NCBI GenBank assembly: GCA_031002005.1
Contig: CM061918.1
Span: 46,164,047-46,228,046, forward strand
Source of the DNA: Vandiemenella viatica
Taxonomy: Eukaryota > Arthropoda > Insecta > Orthoptera > Morabidae
Direction: 5' to 3'
DNA: 64,000 nucleotides
Part shown: positions 10,977-23,404 of the stretch, one piece after another
How the letters are laid out: the number at the start of each line of letters is the position of its first letter
How positions within the stretch are numbered: position 1 is the first letter of the stretch
Notes under the pieces: generated by a model
What the model was told of the DNA's origin: nothing
Databases searched by the model: none
The model's input: only the letters and a program-made list of their open reading frames with translations
Made by a program: the position numbers and the translations under genes

Positions 10977-12742
10977 ATGCCATAGGACAACGAGCGAGCC
11001 GTGAACAGTGCGCGGAAAATGTGCAGGACAATCGCTCTAATTCTCATGGACTTCGGCCAAATAATCAGAATAACGGGCAAAGTTTCAAGGGAGGTAAAAA
11101 TTGGAAGCAAGTCCCAATCTGGCGATAAGAAACCGTGGAAGACTGATGGTCAGCGGGATGGTCACGGGCAAACACGCGGGGGTTCGCCGGAGGTGAATGC
11201 TATTCTAACCGTCGATCCCGGCAATAACATTCAGAATGAAAGTGAAAATTAATTGAGAGTTGGTGCAGCATGAAACATCGCAGGGTGACCAATTAAAACA
11301 ATGAGATTTCGCCGGGGATGCTGAGGGCTCTCCACAGTTTTTCCTTATTAATTTAACATACTGGCGAAATGGCGGTGTGGAGGATGAGGAGAATGATGCG
11401 GATATAGCAAGACCAAAGCATAATCAAACTTTCAATGTAGGGCAACGAGTATTATTACGCACCAGTCCACAATCATACACCAACAAGAAGCTTTTGCAAA
11501 GTTTATTATAATATATATATTCCATGCATGGTGAAAAGGATAACCTCAGTTAACAGTCACTTATTCACTAATGGAACCAATGACTTTAACCCCATAATTC
11601 ACGAAACTTTAAATTCTGATGATCTCAAAGTTTTGGTACAGTCGCGCGAGGATCATTTGGTGCAACTTGTTTCTCTTGATAGTGACGATGGGCATATAGT
11701 GTGCCGGAAAAGGATAAAACTTTCCGAGATAATATGTTGGGAGCTGATTTCTGGCAGACAGAAGGATTCCAATACGTTGGGGTACATTTACAGATAAATT
11801 TCTGGAACTTCACAGATGTTGTGTGGCATATCAAATCACCAAGTAGCCAAGGGAAAAGGATCTCCGAGGTACTAGGTAGATAATATTTATTTTTGTTTGT
11901 TCATAAGGAATTACGCGAATCAGCAATCCATGAACAAAATTTCTTTTATGCCATGGAGCAAATGTACTTATAACGTTGTCTGGGGAAATCGGGAAGTATA
12001 CTGGGACGGCATCCGCGTACACTTGATCGAGATCATGTTAATTTAATAATCACGCGAGGTCTGTAACAAGCGGAGATAAAAGGGGATGTAATTGTCATTA
12101 TGTATACTAAAAGGATGGTGCGGAAATCCATTACAAATACTTTGCTTAGCGGTGATATAGTAAAAAAATGTTTGGAACAATCTTGTATTGCTTTGGACAA
12201 CCCTGCACTTCATAGATGGTGACTTCACTGCTTAAAAGTTTTTTATTATTATTATTCAGATAAGGATATGTTCCTACCAGTTTTATTCATTCATTATATG
12301 TTAAGATTGTGTTATCCTATGTGTTGAATATCTATGATGATCACAAATTATGATGTATTGCGCTATATTTACTAAGAATGGTGTCTAAGTTAAATTTTCA
12401 ATTTGATATAAAATGTTATTGTGTTAGAACATCTATATCACTACAATAATTTGTTACTTATAAGGTTACATTTGAAATGGTTATATTATGTATTTAAGGC
12501 TTGCACAAATCTACCCACAATAAGGGATGGGAGTAAGAAAAGTCTATGTACAAAGTAGCCAAGGGACATATGTTCGGTTGAATATTCATGTCGGTGGAAC
12601 TTGTGATGGAATAGGTTAGAATAGGTTACCAGATTTATAATTACTGTTAAATTAATGGACGAGGAAGGAAATTTGTATATTTCTTATTGTGAAAATTTAA
12701 ATAAAAACTAGTTTATTTAAATTTGCCGAACCAGGGGGAATA
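10977..12742 (+). mobile_element. Internal region of an LTR retrotransposon (decayed)
   Basis: This lies directly upstream of a polypurine tract (CCAGGGGGAA, 12731-12740) and an LTR. At 11000-11250 a basic, Asn/Gly/Lys-rich frame looks like the C-terminal part of a gag. Around 11430-11500 the frame contains FNVGQRVLLRTSP, which may be an integrase C-terminal stretch. There is an open frame of 89 codons at 11528-11797 without recognised domains. No protease, reverse transcriptase or RNase H motifs are seen, so most of pol is deleted. The superfamily is uncertain, Ty3/gypsy being suggested only by the LTR ends. Confidence 0.55.
12731..12740 (+). promoter_or_regulatory. Polypurine tract
   Basis: AGGGGGAA lies just before the TG start of the LTR, the expected site for plus-strand priming. 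Confidence 0.7.
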
Positions 12743-13606
12743 TGTAACGAACGCGTCTTGTGACCGCTAGTTACATTAATAAACTATATGTTTATTATTT
12801 AAAATGTGGAATATTTTAGTGGGCGTTTGGGCGCAGTGTACATTGTACAAGTGTGGAGCGGCAGATCTGAGGAATACCAGCAGGCCGGTTCCTAGAATTA
12901 GCGAGGGGAGAATAGTTGAGTGCCTAATGGAGGGGAGATTTGTGCTTGCCAGGTAGACAAACAGGGTGATCGGCGAGAGTTTTCTGTTTTGCATGTGGCA
13001 CGACGAACGAGGAGAGATATTCGATGCCGGCCGGCCAGCACGTTCGGACGATGTGATTTCTGGACTGTCTATTCGTGAGTGGGACTGTTGCTGCTGCCTG
13101 GATCCGGACACCCGCTATGTTGTTTGAGCAGATGAGCTCAGGCAATGGACGACATCTGAGGAACTGTGCTACACTGATCCATAGCAGAGAAGACCGTCAT
13201 CCAATGTGTGGCGGCAGACATGTACATTCGGTAATTATACATCGCCAATGAAGGACACTGTGCTAGCTAGACTTTCAAGTTCATAGCATTGCCCAGCTAC
13301 GACCCTGCAGATAAGAACTCTCATAGCCCGGAGCAAACATCTCTTTCAGAAGTGAAGTCAAAATGTTGACTTCGTTTACTGTTTAAATTTTGTGTATTTT
13401 ATATAAAATACCCTGGCGCCCACAAAAGGACAACTAATTAATTTTAACGAATTTTGTTATGTATGTCATGTGATTAATTGAAATAAAACCATTTGTGATT
13501 TCTCGTATAAAGTATTCAAGCAAGTTCTACCTTTCATGATAATAAAATAAAAATAAAATAAAATTAATTATAATTTTAAATCAGGTAATGAGGTCAGAAC
13601 GTTACA
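12743..13606 (+). mobile_element. 3' LTR, 864 bp
   Basis: The LTR begins TGTAACGAACG and ends AGAACGTTACA, giving short inverted ends TGTAACG / CGTTACA with the standard TG..CA. A polypurine tract precedes it and an AATAAA signal lies at 13482-13487. No second copy of this LTR is in the window, so the 5' LTR is in the gap, lost, or never present (5' truncation or rearrangement by the Tc1 insertion). Confidence 0.8.
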
Positions 13607-13668
13607 CTAATAAGTGTATGTACTGTTCCACATCCCCGAGATTATTCTCACATGGGATCAAAGTGAAC

Positions 13669-13688
13669 ATATCTATCTATCTATCTAA
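13669..13688 (+). repeat. (ATCT)n microsatellite
   Basis: About five tandem ATCT units. Confidence 0.9.
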
Positions 13689-13689
13689 T

Positions 13690-14783
13690 AAAAGTAAGAA
13701 TGAACCGAACGGCGTCATTACCTAAGAACGAGTTTACAAGTTTGAAGTTGCATATAAAGTATAGTGGCCTATTCATGGTCCAACTTGTACGAGGACCTCC
13801 ATTTAGAACTACCGTAGGATGCGCTCACCCATTCACATTAATAGAAGGGGTCAAAGCAGTCCTTTCCACTCCTACCGTCTAGCAGTACACCAGATCCTTA
13901 TCGCACACTCATAGGATGTTTCCTTCAACCATGATCAAAAGTCATAGCTTGTTGGACGGCATGCGTACGTGCTGGTTGTTTGGGAGTCCAGCACTTCCAA
14001 CACGTCCTATTTGTAGTACTACATCGCCTTTTTAATTCAAGGCCAAGCAAGAGTCCTGTATGGGAAATTCTGATCATCGTAGGTCCTACCAACTGGACTG
14101 TGAATGGACCGTTAGAGCGTTGGAAAGGCGGGTGGTGGGAACGGAGATGTGCCGTAGCGTGGTCTTGTGCTTGACGCTTCAATTAGACGAGCTACGAAAT
14201 CCGAAAAATTCTTATGACAATTTTTTTATATTTATGGTTTTACGCCTGGTCGACGTCGAGGTCATTAGAGGTGGGATGCTACTAGAGACAAGGAACTGGA
14301 AGGAATTCGGCCATGGCCTTTTTGAAGGAAGCATCCCGGCATTCACCTAGAGTGATCTAGGGAAACCACGGAAAACCCAAATCTGGATGCACGGACGGGG
14401 ATGCGAACCGGCGTCCCCCCGAATGCGAGGCCAGAACGTTAACCGTTCACCCACCGCACTTGGTCATATGACAAAGATTGTTAACGCGTGCGTATTTATG
14501 TAAATAATTAATACATTTGTTAAATTATCCAACGTTTTTCGTTGTTGAAATATGAGGCAGAAAATAATATGATTGTATTAGATGCAAAATTTGTGATACA
14601 AATATATTTATTTTGATTTTAAGTTTATTTTTGATAAAATATTAAACTCAAAATAATTGTGAATTACTTTTCCACATCCGCATCTGCTTCCGCAAAACAT
14701 CCGATTCCGCAAAACATCCGCTTCCGCAAACTCTTAATATACGCATCTGCATCCGCATACGCTAAGATGACCTCCGTTACAAA
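13690..14783 (+). mobile_element. hAT-like non-autonomous repeat, copy 1
   Basis: Most of this aligns with 29390-30329, including the ACAAGTTTGAA..GGTCCAACTTGT part, the GGAAAGGCGGGTGG part and the terminal cluster of CATCCGC/TTCCGC motifs ending in GACCTCCGTTACAA. The left end is not matched and is uncertain. A SINE (14221-14466) is inserted here but not in copy 2. The open frames in it are not conserved between copies and are not called genes. Confidence 0.7.
14221..14466 (-). repeat. SINE with target duplication, minus strand
   Basis: A full-length SINE on the minus strand with the CGACGTCGACCAGGCGTAAA-type end toward low coordinates. TATGACAA flanks it on both sides (14213-14220 and 14467-14474), an 8-bp or slightly longer target site duplication. 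The paralogous repeat at 29875-29890 has this site once, uninterrupted (ATATGACAAAGATTG), which proves insertion. Confidence 0.92.
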
Positions 14784-16012
14784 CTGGTCCTATTTGATAG
14801 TGCTTCCAAGTTTCTCTGTCATACCGACTGCTTGTATTCCGACGGTGATGTATTTTCACGAAGGAAACAGGGAGCAGCGAAGATTTGCGGCTTTCGCGCA
14901 AACGAGCGCCTTAATCCGTCTAGAATTCAGCATGCGTAGGATATAGCTCGCGGGTAAACAAACTTTCGACAAGCGGAAGTAAGTTAATTGCTTTCCCTCT
15001 CAGTTGTTGCACCCCTGCAGGTATTCACACCAACCGTGATTAACAAAAGAGCTTCTTCCCCTTTGTTCGGTAACCGCTAAGGACAAGACAATTTTGGCTC
15101 CCGGATGAAAACGGAGTTTACTTCCCTCAGGCGGAATTCGGTATTTCGAACAATCCGTTCTGTGACTAATATCGCGTGGAACGAGGAGGTAAGTTCCAAG
15201 TTTGTATCAGCAAGTTTAATTTCGTTACTTAAAGGTACCCTCCCGAGCTAACGGAAACTGTTACACGAAGAGGTTAAACACATTTGTCACAGCTGGGTTG
15301 TATTCAGCATTGTACTATCACAAATTCTAGAGAGTTAATAAAAGTTTTTTTTTCAGAAAAATTGTCCCACTAAAAGCCCTAACATTCCGACCTAGCATTC
15401 GGTAAGTCTTTTTTAACGATTTGCTGTGTTGTTTTAAATTTGCTATGATGTTCTGAAATCATTCCAAATAAATACATGGATGATTCCGGCATTAAGGCCA
15501 CGGCCCATTTTCTCTCTCCCAACTCTAATGATCTCGACTTAGGCAACTCATAAAGTGCTCATTAAATTAATTGAAAACGAAATAAAATCCGTGAAGTGCG
15601 CAGCGGACGTGTATACCACAGGTTTACACATTTTGTTTTATTACGACTTGTTTAAAACCCCGTAAAAATGATAGAAATATTTATTGTTTTGTAACAGTTT
15701 TTAAGGAAAGTATAATTTCAAAAACAAATTACGATTAATTATTTCCTTAATATCTTTCTTCTCCTTTTCGATGAGGTCTACGTGCCAATTTCAAACTATT
15801 CATCATTTGTTGCTGTTTTTTGTTCTTCCGTTTAATCTAATATTTATTCATCATTTCACTGTGCTTTTCTTGCCTCAGGCCACATCGGAAGGGATTTATT
15901 TCCTTTTCTGACTTGGAATCCTTCCATACATAATAACTTACTTCTGAAAATCTCTCTTACAATAGTTTCCTCTTGTCTTATACTATTTCTTTTCAAATCT
16001 GTCTTGACCTAT
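14784..16012. other. No gene recognised; one faint SINE fragment
   Basis: AT-rich sequence without coding signal that I can support. A degenerate SINE 3' piece (GGATGATTCCGGCATTAAGGCC to AACTCATAAAG) may lie at about 15477-15556 on the plus strand. Confidence 0.4.
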
Positions 16013-16245
16013 CGAGCGAGTGGAGTGAGGGTGACGCTCTGGCATCGCATTCGCGAGGACGTGGGTTCGAATCCCCTTCCGGCTATCCAGATTTGGATTT
16101 TCCATGGTTTCCCAAATCACTACAGGCGAATGCTGGGATGGTTTCTTGAAAAGGCCATGCCCGAATTTCTTCCCGTTCCTTGACCCCACAGTCATTTCCC
16201 GCCTCTAATGACATCGACAAAGCTTAAAGCTAGAAGCAAAAAAAA
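16013..16245 (+). repeat. tRNA-derived SINE, plus strand, poly-A tail
   Basis: The B box GGTTCGAATCC, the body CCAGATTTGGATTTTCC, and a 3' end with a decayed CATCGACAAAGCTTAAAGC followed by A8. The A box is weaker (GTGAGGGTGACGC). Confidence 0.87.
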
Positions 16246-16800
16246 ATTTGGACCTCTTGAATCCAGCTTGTTGTTTTTTTTTCCTTTAAAAGGAATTGAA
16301 TAGCTTTCTTACTATCATGTTGCCATCCAATCAATAGATTTGTCCAAAAAACATCGTTTTTCTGGTTGATTCTGTTATATTTTCTATGTTTTGTATTCTT
16401 CCTTATTACTTTTTAATTTCCATAGTTCTGGTTTTTTTCTTTCGGAGTCATCATATTCCTCGTAATTATTCTTTCTATTAATTCGAATTTATCCACTAAT
16501 TTTCATATTTTATTGCTAACATACTATTATCATAAAGAAAAATTATAATTTCATCATATATTTATTGATACATTTCGTGATAACCTAAGTTTCGTGTTAA
16601 CTTAATCTGATTATTTAATAAATTTACCTGTTTCTCACATTCTGCCGAAACAAATTTTAGGTTATTTTTTGACCTGATTCTATTAACTGTTACAGAGAAC
16701 AGATCGTAAAAAAAAAAAAAATAACCTGGCAGATTTAAACGAAATAGGTAGGGCCTATCTATCTTTGTGGTTTGTCTGAAAAGGAAAACGTATTTTGTTT

Positions 16801-17030
16801 TCTCATGGTTTTACGCCTCGTCGACGTCGATGTCATTAGAGTCATTAGGACTGGGAGCAGGAACGGAAAGCAATTCGGCCACGTCCTTTTGAAGGAACCA
16901 TACCGGCATTCGCTTGGAGTGATTTGAGGGAAATATGGAAAACCCAAATCTGGATCACCACGGGGATTAGAAACCAAGTCCTCTCGAATGCGAAGCCAAC
17001 GCGTTACCACTCAATCGCCACGCTCTGTGG
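16801..17030 (-). repeat. tRNA-derived SINE, minus strand
   Basis: Complete in outline. The CGACGTCGACGAGGCGTAAA-type end is at the left, and the tRNA-like head with mutated boxes is at the right. The B box is decayed (ATTAGAAACC on the plus strand), suggesting an older copy. The preceding 16246-16800 is AT-rich with no supported feature. Confidence 0.85.
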
Positions 17031-17344
17031 TAAAACATGCAAAATCATCATACACAGATAATATAATAGTCAAAGATAAATACCTAAACCTAATTCTTAT
17101 CTTGCTATTATCAGCGCTGTGAACACAGAGCAGAAACTTTTCCGGTCGTCACTGGCTTGCTGAAACATTAGGGCGTGGTGACACGTGACGAACTTCATGA
17201 CCAAATGAGTATTTTATTGTTTGTGATGATTAAGTGTTCCAACTTAAGATCTCGATACAGTGAATCTGCAGGTGTCATCATAGAGAAGCAGATATATGAA
17301 TATCGATATATGAGGGGTAATATAGAAATACGTTCCATATGGTC

Positions 17345-17754
17345 ATATAAGGCTGGTTCATAAAGTAACGAGCCGGACGCTTAGCAACAGAAACCAGTAC
17401 CTGTATTTCAGAGGTATTGGCCCTGGTTGTTGAGGCACTTGTCCCACTGTAATACAACGCGGTGAATGGCTATCTGGTAAAATTGCTGGGGCTGCGATAT
17501 GAACCAGTTCCGCACGTACTGCTTGACGTCGTCGTCCGAGGTGTTTCGTTTTCCCCTCAGAGCTTTTCTCAGGGAACCAAAAACGACGTAATCGCAGGGA
17601 GAGAGGTCTGGACTATATTGAGGGTGACCGAGAACCTCCCACTTGAATTCTTGCACGAGTGCCGTGATTGTGTTGGCCGTATGAGGCCTTGCATTGTCGT
17701 GGAGCAGAATGACCCCACGGGTTTAAGGGGGTAGATACTGCTAATACATACAAA
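17345..17754 (-). pseudogene. mariner transposase C-terminus, interrupted by another mariner
   Basis: The minus-strand frame reads HDNARPHTAN then WEVLGHPQYSPDLSPCDYVV, the second and third catalytic Asp region of a DD34D mariner transposase, continuing to a plausible C-terminus ending near 17408. The outer end (AGGCTGGTTCATAAAGTAAC at about 17350) looks like a mariner inverted terminal repeat. The element stops at the TA where the second mariner (17755-18702) sits, and I do not see its other half beyond 18702, so it is truncated as well as interrupted. Confidence 0.8.
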
Positions 17755-18702
17755 TACGAGGGTTGGAACTTAAATAGTGGCAACACTGCTGTGGAGACAC
17801 TATTCAATGGAATCTACTATTGTCGCTGATAGCACACGTTGTTGACATACCTATCTTACCTCCGAGTAAATGGACTCGCCCATCCCACGTCCCCGGCGTG
17901 CGCACAATCGAGGGAAACGCGGTCACTTGTGAGGTGTGGTCTAACGTAACGGTGTCACTATGTTTTCGAAACAGGAACAACGGAGTTGGAACAAGACTGA
18001 ATGGCCCAAAGTCGTACAGCACGACAGTGTCATCAAGGTCTATGAGCGCGAGGAAGAGGCTTTCTTACGCCGTATCGTAACACTGGATGAGACATGTACC
18101 ACATCTTACCAGCCTAAACTGAAACGCCAATCCAACGAATGGCGTCAGAATGGGTCGCCGCGAAAGTCGAAAGTGCGTCAGAGCCCCAGTATGGTGAAAG
18201 TTATAGTGATTCTCGTGTACGACTATAATGGTGTTATCCTAACGCATTAATGTTCGTTTTTGGAGCATCACCTGCGACCAGCTTTGCGAAAGAAGCGGCA
18301 ACAATTTCTGCGCAACCCACCCACCCATTTTGCACGATAATGCGCGGGCGCATACAGCACAAGCTGTGGATGCTCTGTTCGGTCGATGGGACTGGGAAGT
18401 ACTGTACCATCCACCATACTCTCCGGACTTAAGTCCTTGTGACTTTGATTTGATTCCGAAGATGAAGGAACCACTTCGTGGCATTCGCTTCAGAACTGTT
18501 CCAGAGATTCGACAGGCAGTAGACCACTCCATTCGCACCATCAAAAGAACAGACTCTGCTAACGGTATCCTACGCCTTCCACATCGCTGGCAACGGGTTC
18601 TACACAACGCGACTTTGAAGGACAGTAACAGGTGCAAACATGTAACGCTTTTTTATCGGTTGTGAATAAATAGTTGCCAGTATTTAAGTTCCAACCCTCG
18701 TA
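17755..18702 (+). mobile_element. mariner element with matching terminal repeats, defective
   Basis: About 30-bp inverted repeats (ACGAGGGTTGGAACTTAAAT at the left, its reverse complement at 18670-18700) with TA at both outer edges define the element. At ~948 bp it is shorter than the ~1.3 kb typical of the family. Transposase traces run on the plus strand: TLDETC and KRQSNEW near 18080-18140 (first Asp region), HDNARAHTA at 18333 and HPPYSPDLSPCDFDL at 18412 (second and third Asp, DD34D). They lie in different frames with a stop after 18247, so the gene is broken by frameshift, and the N-terminal HTH part appears largely lost. Confidence 0.9.
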
Positions 18703-19319
18703 TTTTTAAAAATTGAAATTTCATTTTCTCCAAATCTATTTAAATTTGAGGGTTCAAATTTCGTAGCTCCATAGAACTGTTATAGTTATATATAAATATT
18801 GATTTTTATAATAATTTTTTTTATTTAACAATATGTTAATGTACCATCCAAACTGACAGTTAAAGATACGTCGTCATTAAGGTCTTTAATGATGGAAAGC
18901 ATAATATTTCAAATTTTGCAGAAATCTTTTTTTAATCTTGTAAAGTAATATCGAGGCAATTAGTGATACCAATAATATGACACATTTAACTTTATATTTG
19001 TTGTCAGTAAATAAAATTTCAAGAAATTAATTATTATTTTGTTTTTGTTTTAACAAACTAGGCATTTGTGAAAAGTTGCATAAACAGTAATGGTAGGGAC
19101 TGTAGTAATTAGTGTGTAGAACATGTCCTGCAAATTTGAAAAAAGATCTATGCATGTGGAAAAAAGTTATCTTTAAAATCAATTGATGAATTGCTGTTTT
19201 GAGATAAGGTTCAAGATTCGGATTACCTTCAATTGAAGTGAGATTTAAGTGACTGCCAATCCTGAAGAACTTTGCTTAGTCATGCATAGTTCCCACACTG
19301 TCAAAGATATTTAATTTAA
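18703..19319. other. No feature recognised
   Basis: AT-rich sequence with no open frame or repeat that I can support. Confidence 0.5.
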
Positions 19320-20495
19320 TTGCAATGGAGCACACGCTCCGGTGGCAATTTCCCAACCTCCCCCTATCCTGCACCCACCTACATTTGCCCTCTACAAATT
19401 TTAATTTTAAATTATTTTAAAGTTTTCGGTAAGTTATTCATAATTCCCCTTAGTAACTCATTCCAATCCCTGACACCCTTACCTTAAAAAGAAAATCTTC
19501 CGACACCCTTGTGCCTGAAATCGACTGCCAGCTTGTGGTCATGGTCATCTTTTCCCTTCCATGAACTACTTTTCATACCTACTGCAATATCTTGCCATGC
19601 CTCATCGCCAGTATACGCCCTGTACACTCCCATGACCCTCCTCAACCTCCTCCTGTCTTGCAATGAATCCCATTCCAGCTCCTTTATCATTTCTGTCACT
19701 GATTGCCTTCTGCGATAATTTCCAGAAACAAATCTAGCAGCCCTTCTTTGCACCTTCTTCAACTCCTGTATTTGATACTCAAAATGTGGGTCCCATACTA
19801 CACTACCATATTCGAGCAATGGTCTGACCAAAGTTTTGTAACCCAATTCCTTTACTTCTCTCGTGCATCCCCTAATCACTCTCTCCAACAAGTACAGGAT
19901 TTTGAAATCTTTTCCTACCACCTGTCCAAAGTGTCCTGCCCGGTTAAGCTTGTTATCAAATGTAATGCCAAGATATTTACATTTCATGTCTTCAGCAAGA
20001 AATTCTTTCCCCACCTTATATTCATAATTAACCTTTTATTTTTTATTTGTGTATCTAATAAGCTGACTCTTCTTTGCATTTATCTTCATACCATGTTTAC
20101 CAACCCAACTAGATATCCTGTCCAGATCACCGTGCAACTGTTTACAGTCCTCTATCGTTTTGATTCTTTTATATGGTATTATGTCATCTGCAAACAATCT
20201 AATTTCAGATAGTAAGCAATCAGCACAATTATTCATTAGGATAATGAATAGCAATGGTCCCAATACGCTACCCTGCGGCACTCCCATTTTTATTTCCTCT
20301 TCCTTTGATACCGCTTTTCCTACCCTAACTTTCTGTTTTCTATCCTTTAAAGATTCTTCTACCCAGCAAATCACTTTCTCATCGACTCCAATAGTTTTTA
20401 CCTTTTTTACTACCATTTTGTGGCTTACTCTGTGAAACGCGTTTGAAAGATGTAGTGCTACACTATCAATTTGACCTCCCTTAAATAATTTTTCA
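19320..20495 (-). pseudogene. CR1/Jockey-type LINE reverse transcriptase, 5'-truncated
   Basis: The minus strand encodes the RT core: MGVPQGSVLGPLLF, then LFADDI (motif C, both Asp present), then KYLGITFDNKL, LVRPLLEYGSVVWDP and VQRRAARFVSGNYRR, the usual thumb/C-terminal order of CR1- and Jockey-group LINEs. Motif A reads HLSNAFHRV where other family members read DLSKPFDGV (23678), so the first catalytic Asp is mutated. Stop codons separate the two open parts (around 20015-20035). The 3' end is the family tail TTGCCACCGGAGCGTGTGCT at about 19329-19350. It lacks an endonuclease domain, so it is a dead truncated copy. Confidence 0.9.
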
Positions 20496-21744
20496 CCAAC
20501 ATGAATTCAAAAGTTTTTTTTGTTGTGTGAATCGGAAGAAAAAAAATCATTTTTTTGAAACCTGATAACTGTACCTACCCTCTTAACTGGTCGTTTTGAT
20601 TTGATTGCTTAACGCTGGGCATTCACTGTTGTTCCGTGCTGCTGGAAGTCTATCAGAAGTGGGCCGGGGTCTTAGTAAAAGAAGGAGTGACTGGGCGACT
20701 GACGCATGCTTCTGCTGGCTTTGTAGTCACGTGACTGACACTTGGGACCAGATAGCGGCGGGCATATTGACTTCCGCGCTCTTGTCGGAAACCCTCTTTG
20801 TTACTGACGCAACGAAATTACCATTCTGTCAGCGGTTTTCACGTTCTAGACGTCAGCTCGTTTCTTTTTGAACGTTCCTTATAAATCACATAGTGACACA
20901 GCTTTGAAAAATTTCACTTGTATTTCTCACAGTGACCGTCATTCCATTCTTTTAACGTTTTACACTTTAATTTTCATGATTCTAGTTACGGAACACGCAG
21001 ATCAAAACTTGCGCATATGGTAATTCTGTGGATTTAGAGCAGCGAAATTAGTGTAGGTAGTAGTTAGGTTGAATGAAAACTGACATTCCGAGTTGCAGCA
21101 TAGGTTTTAATAATAATTTAAACTGCTTGCAGGAGCACTACGGTGAGCATTATTACTTCATGCGGATGGAAGTAGTTCCACTCCAATTCCTGAACAAGAG
21201 TTGTAATTAACATTAGGAGGTAAATCATTCAGTGTTAGAATTTCATTTATATATAATTTTCTTTGCTCACTTTGACCCCATATTACTGAAATATTCAGAT
21301 CAGCCTCTTGTAAATAGTTTCAACTACATCGCGATATGCAGTATTATAGATTATACTGATCAGTGATGTTGAGTATAATCCTACGAAGCATATCGTTTAT
21401 CTTTGAATAGTGAGCAGTCTTTTGTTGGTATTGTATCATGGGTGGGTACTATTTGAAACAGGTGAAATAGGTTTTCATTTGAGTGTTCTGTTACTAGAAT
21501 TCAGAAAATGTAAGTGTAAAACTGGAAAAATGGAACAATGGAGAAAATACAACCGTAATTTTGCAATGCTGTGTCACTATTTGACTGATAACCATGCGAA
21601 ACGTGTTTTCCTGACTACCCCTCGAATATCGATGCACATATATCTGCATCTCTGTACGGTCACATATAAAGGGAATAGCGATTCAGCTAGACAAAAATAA
21701 TTCCAGAATGGGAACTGAACTTACATATTCTTAATTCACACTTC
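20496..21744. other. No gene recognised; GC-rich patch at 20620-20870
   Basis: The first part is GC-richer than the surroundings and contains the palindrome GTCACGTGAC (about 20727). It has a frame of 88 codons with no recognised domain. The rest is AT-rich with no supported feature. Confidence 0.4.
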
Positions 21745-21925
21745 TTGGTTGCTTGGTGAGTGGTAACGCTCTTGCTTGCATTCGATAGGACGCAGGTTCA
21801 AATCCCCGTCCGACTTTCCAGATTCGGGTTTTCCGTGATGATTCCTTCAAAGGCCGTCACCGAATTCCTTCCCCCGTCGTTTCTCTAATTACCACGACGT
21901 CGACGAAGCGGAAAGCCTTAAAAAC
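21745..21925 (+). repeat. tRNA-derived SINE, internally shortened, plus strand
   Basis: The B box GGTTCAAATCC and body start are present. The GCCGGGATGC region is deleted, and the end keeps CGACGTCGACGAAGCGGAAAGCC. Confidence 0.82.
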
Positions 21926-22993
21926 GTAGTTTTGTTGATTTAGTAATTTAAGCGAGACAATTTCAAACCACCTTTCTAAATTAACAATTTAAGGTACGTC
22001 ATAATCCTAACAGGTTCATCACTTAGTGAAGAGCAATAAATATTGTTCAGTTGTCATTACTATTTCTTTTCGAATTCTCTCGGACAACCTTTTCTTCTTC
22101 TTTGTTACCAATACTTCTTCATCCTTTCACATTTTCCATCCTTCTTCTGCCCAAACTGATTTTCTTTGTTTTTGTGTTTCTCTTGAAACCCCCAAAACTC
22201 CTCTAACCTTATTCTAAATACGACACTGTTCCAGGTTTCCTCATTTCTAAGATTCATTTCTTCTGCGTCTGATTTTAATCCAAACCAACGAATTCGAGTT
22301 TTGGGATTTTAAGAAAATAACCAGTTATTCTTTTTAACAGTCTTTCTGAATTAATTTCCATCAGAGTTAATAAAAAGTTTTTAGTTTTTACAATTCATTT
22401 CATTATTTCCTTGATCCGAGAATTTTTCTCAAAATGTTTAGTTTTACTCTAATTATTCAATTTTTTTTTATTTTTTTTATTTTTTTTATTTTTATTTTTT
22501 TGTAAAAGCTAAACTTACTGCCACATAGAGACTTTCTGGCTTTATAATTGTGTTGCATATCGTATTTTTTGATTTTATAGATATTGATAATGGATAAGCT
22601 AATTCCATTTTTCGAGATCTCGCTTAAGCTGGTTGTCTACCTAGATTCTAGACCATTAGATTGTATTGTTTATTCAAGATACTTAAGTGTATTTACTTTA
22701 TTAGTTTTCCCATACTTTGTTTTTACGGCTTCTGCTGCATATTTAACACATGTCAAATACTCTGCTTTTTCAAACGACATTAGAAGCTCTACATTTTCAC
22801 CTGTGTCTTTTAAATTAATGATTAGCTTTGTTGCTGTTTAATAGGTTCCCAGAGACTTACTAAGTTATCTGCAAAGCGTTGTCATTAAATTATTATTTAT
22901 TAAATGCACTATTTCTTATGTTTGATTACAAACACACTAACATATGCATTAGCGAAATTTTTGCACGAATTACTTTGCTGTTCGTGGTAAACC
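21926..22993. other. No gene recognised; T-rich low complexity
   Basis: AT-rich, with a (TTTTTTATT)n-like tract at about 22460-22502. No coding signal that I can support. Confidence 0.5.
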
Positions 22994-23001
22994 TTTTAGC
23001 A

Positions 23002-23317
23002 CAGGGGTTACCAACCAAAATGATATTGCGGGACACTTTGCAAGTGCGTTATAACTCCGGGGGCCGCATATAAAATTATACTGTATATGCCCACTAGAGA
23101 CATATTTTTGGTGTGAAAAATTGAAATATGAGTTGTTATTGTGCTTACTGTTATTCTTACATGTAAACATAGATAGTATAATAATAATTATACCAAACGC
23201 ACATTGTAAAGAAATATATAACACTGCAAATGAAATATAAAAAATATTTTATAAAATGGTGATGAATCTCGCGGGCCGCAAAAATGTTCAAGACGGGCCG
23301 TGGGTTGGTCACCCCTG
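23002..23317 (+). mobile_element. hAT-type MITE, 316 bp
   Basis: Terminal inverted repeats CAGGGGTTACCAACC (left) and CAGGGGTGACCAACC (right end, complement) are typical of hAT elements. The flanks TTTTAGCA (22994-23001) and CTTTAGCA (23318-23325) form an 8-bp target duplication with one mismatch. It has no transposase. It sits at the edge of, or inside, a LINE fragment. Confidence 0.92.
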
Positions 23318-23325
23318 CTTTAGCA

Positions 23326-23400
23326 TTTCCCTTGGTAATTTATTCCAGTCCTTGACTCCCGTACCTACAAATGAAATCTTACCCTTTCCCTTGTACCTGT
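23326..23400 (-). mobile_element. LINE 3' fragment, minus strand
   Basis: The sequence TTCCCTTGGTAATTTATTCC and onward matches the minus-strand LINE at about 19430-19500. It is followed at once by the same family in the plus direction, so this is a head-to-head junction, possibly 5' inversion during target-primed integration. Confidence 0.6.
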
Positions 23401-23404
23401 AAAC

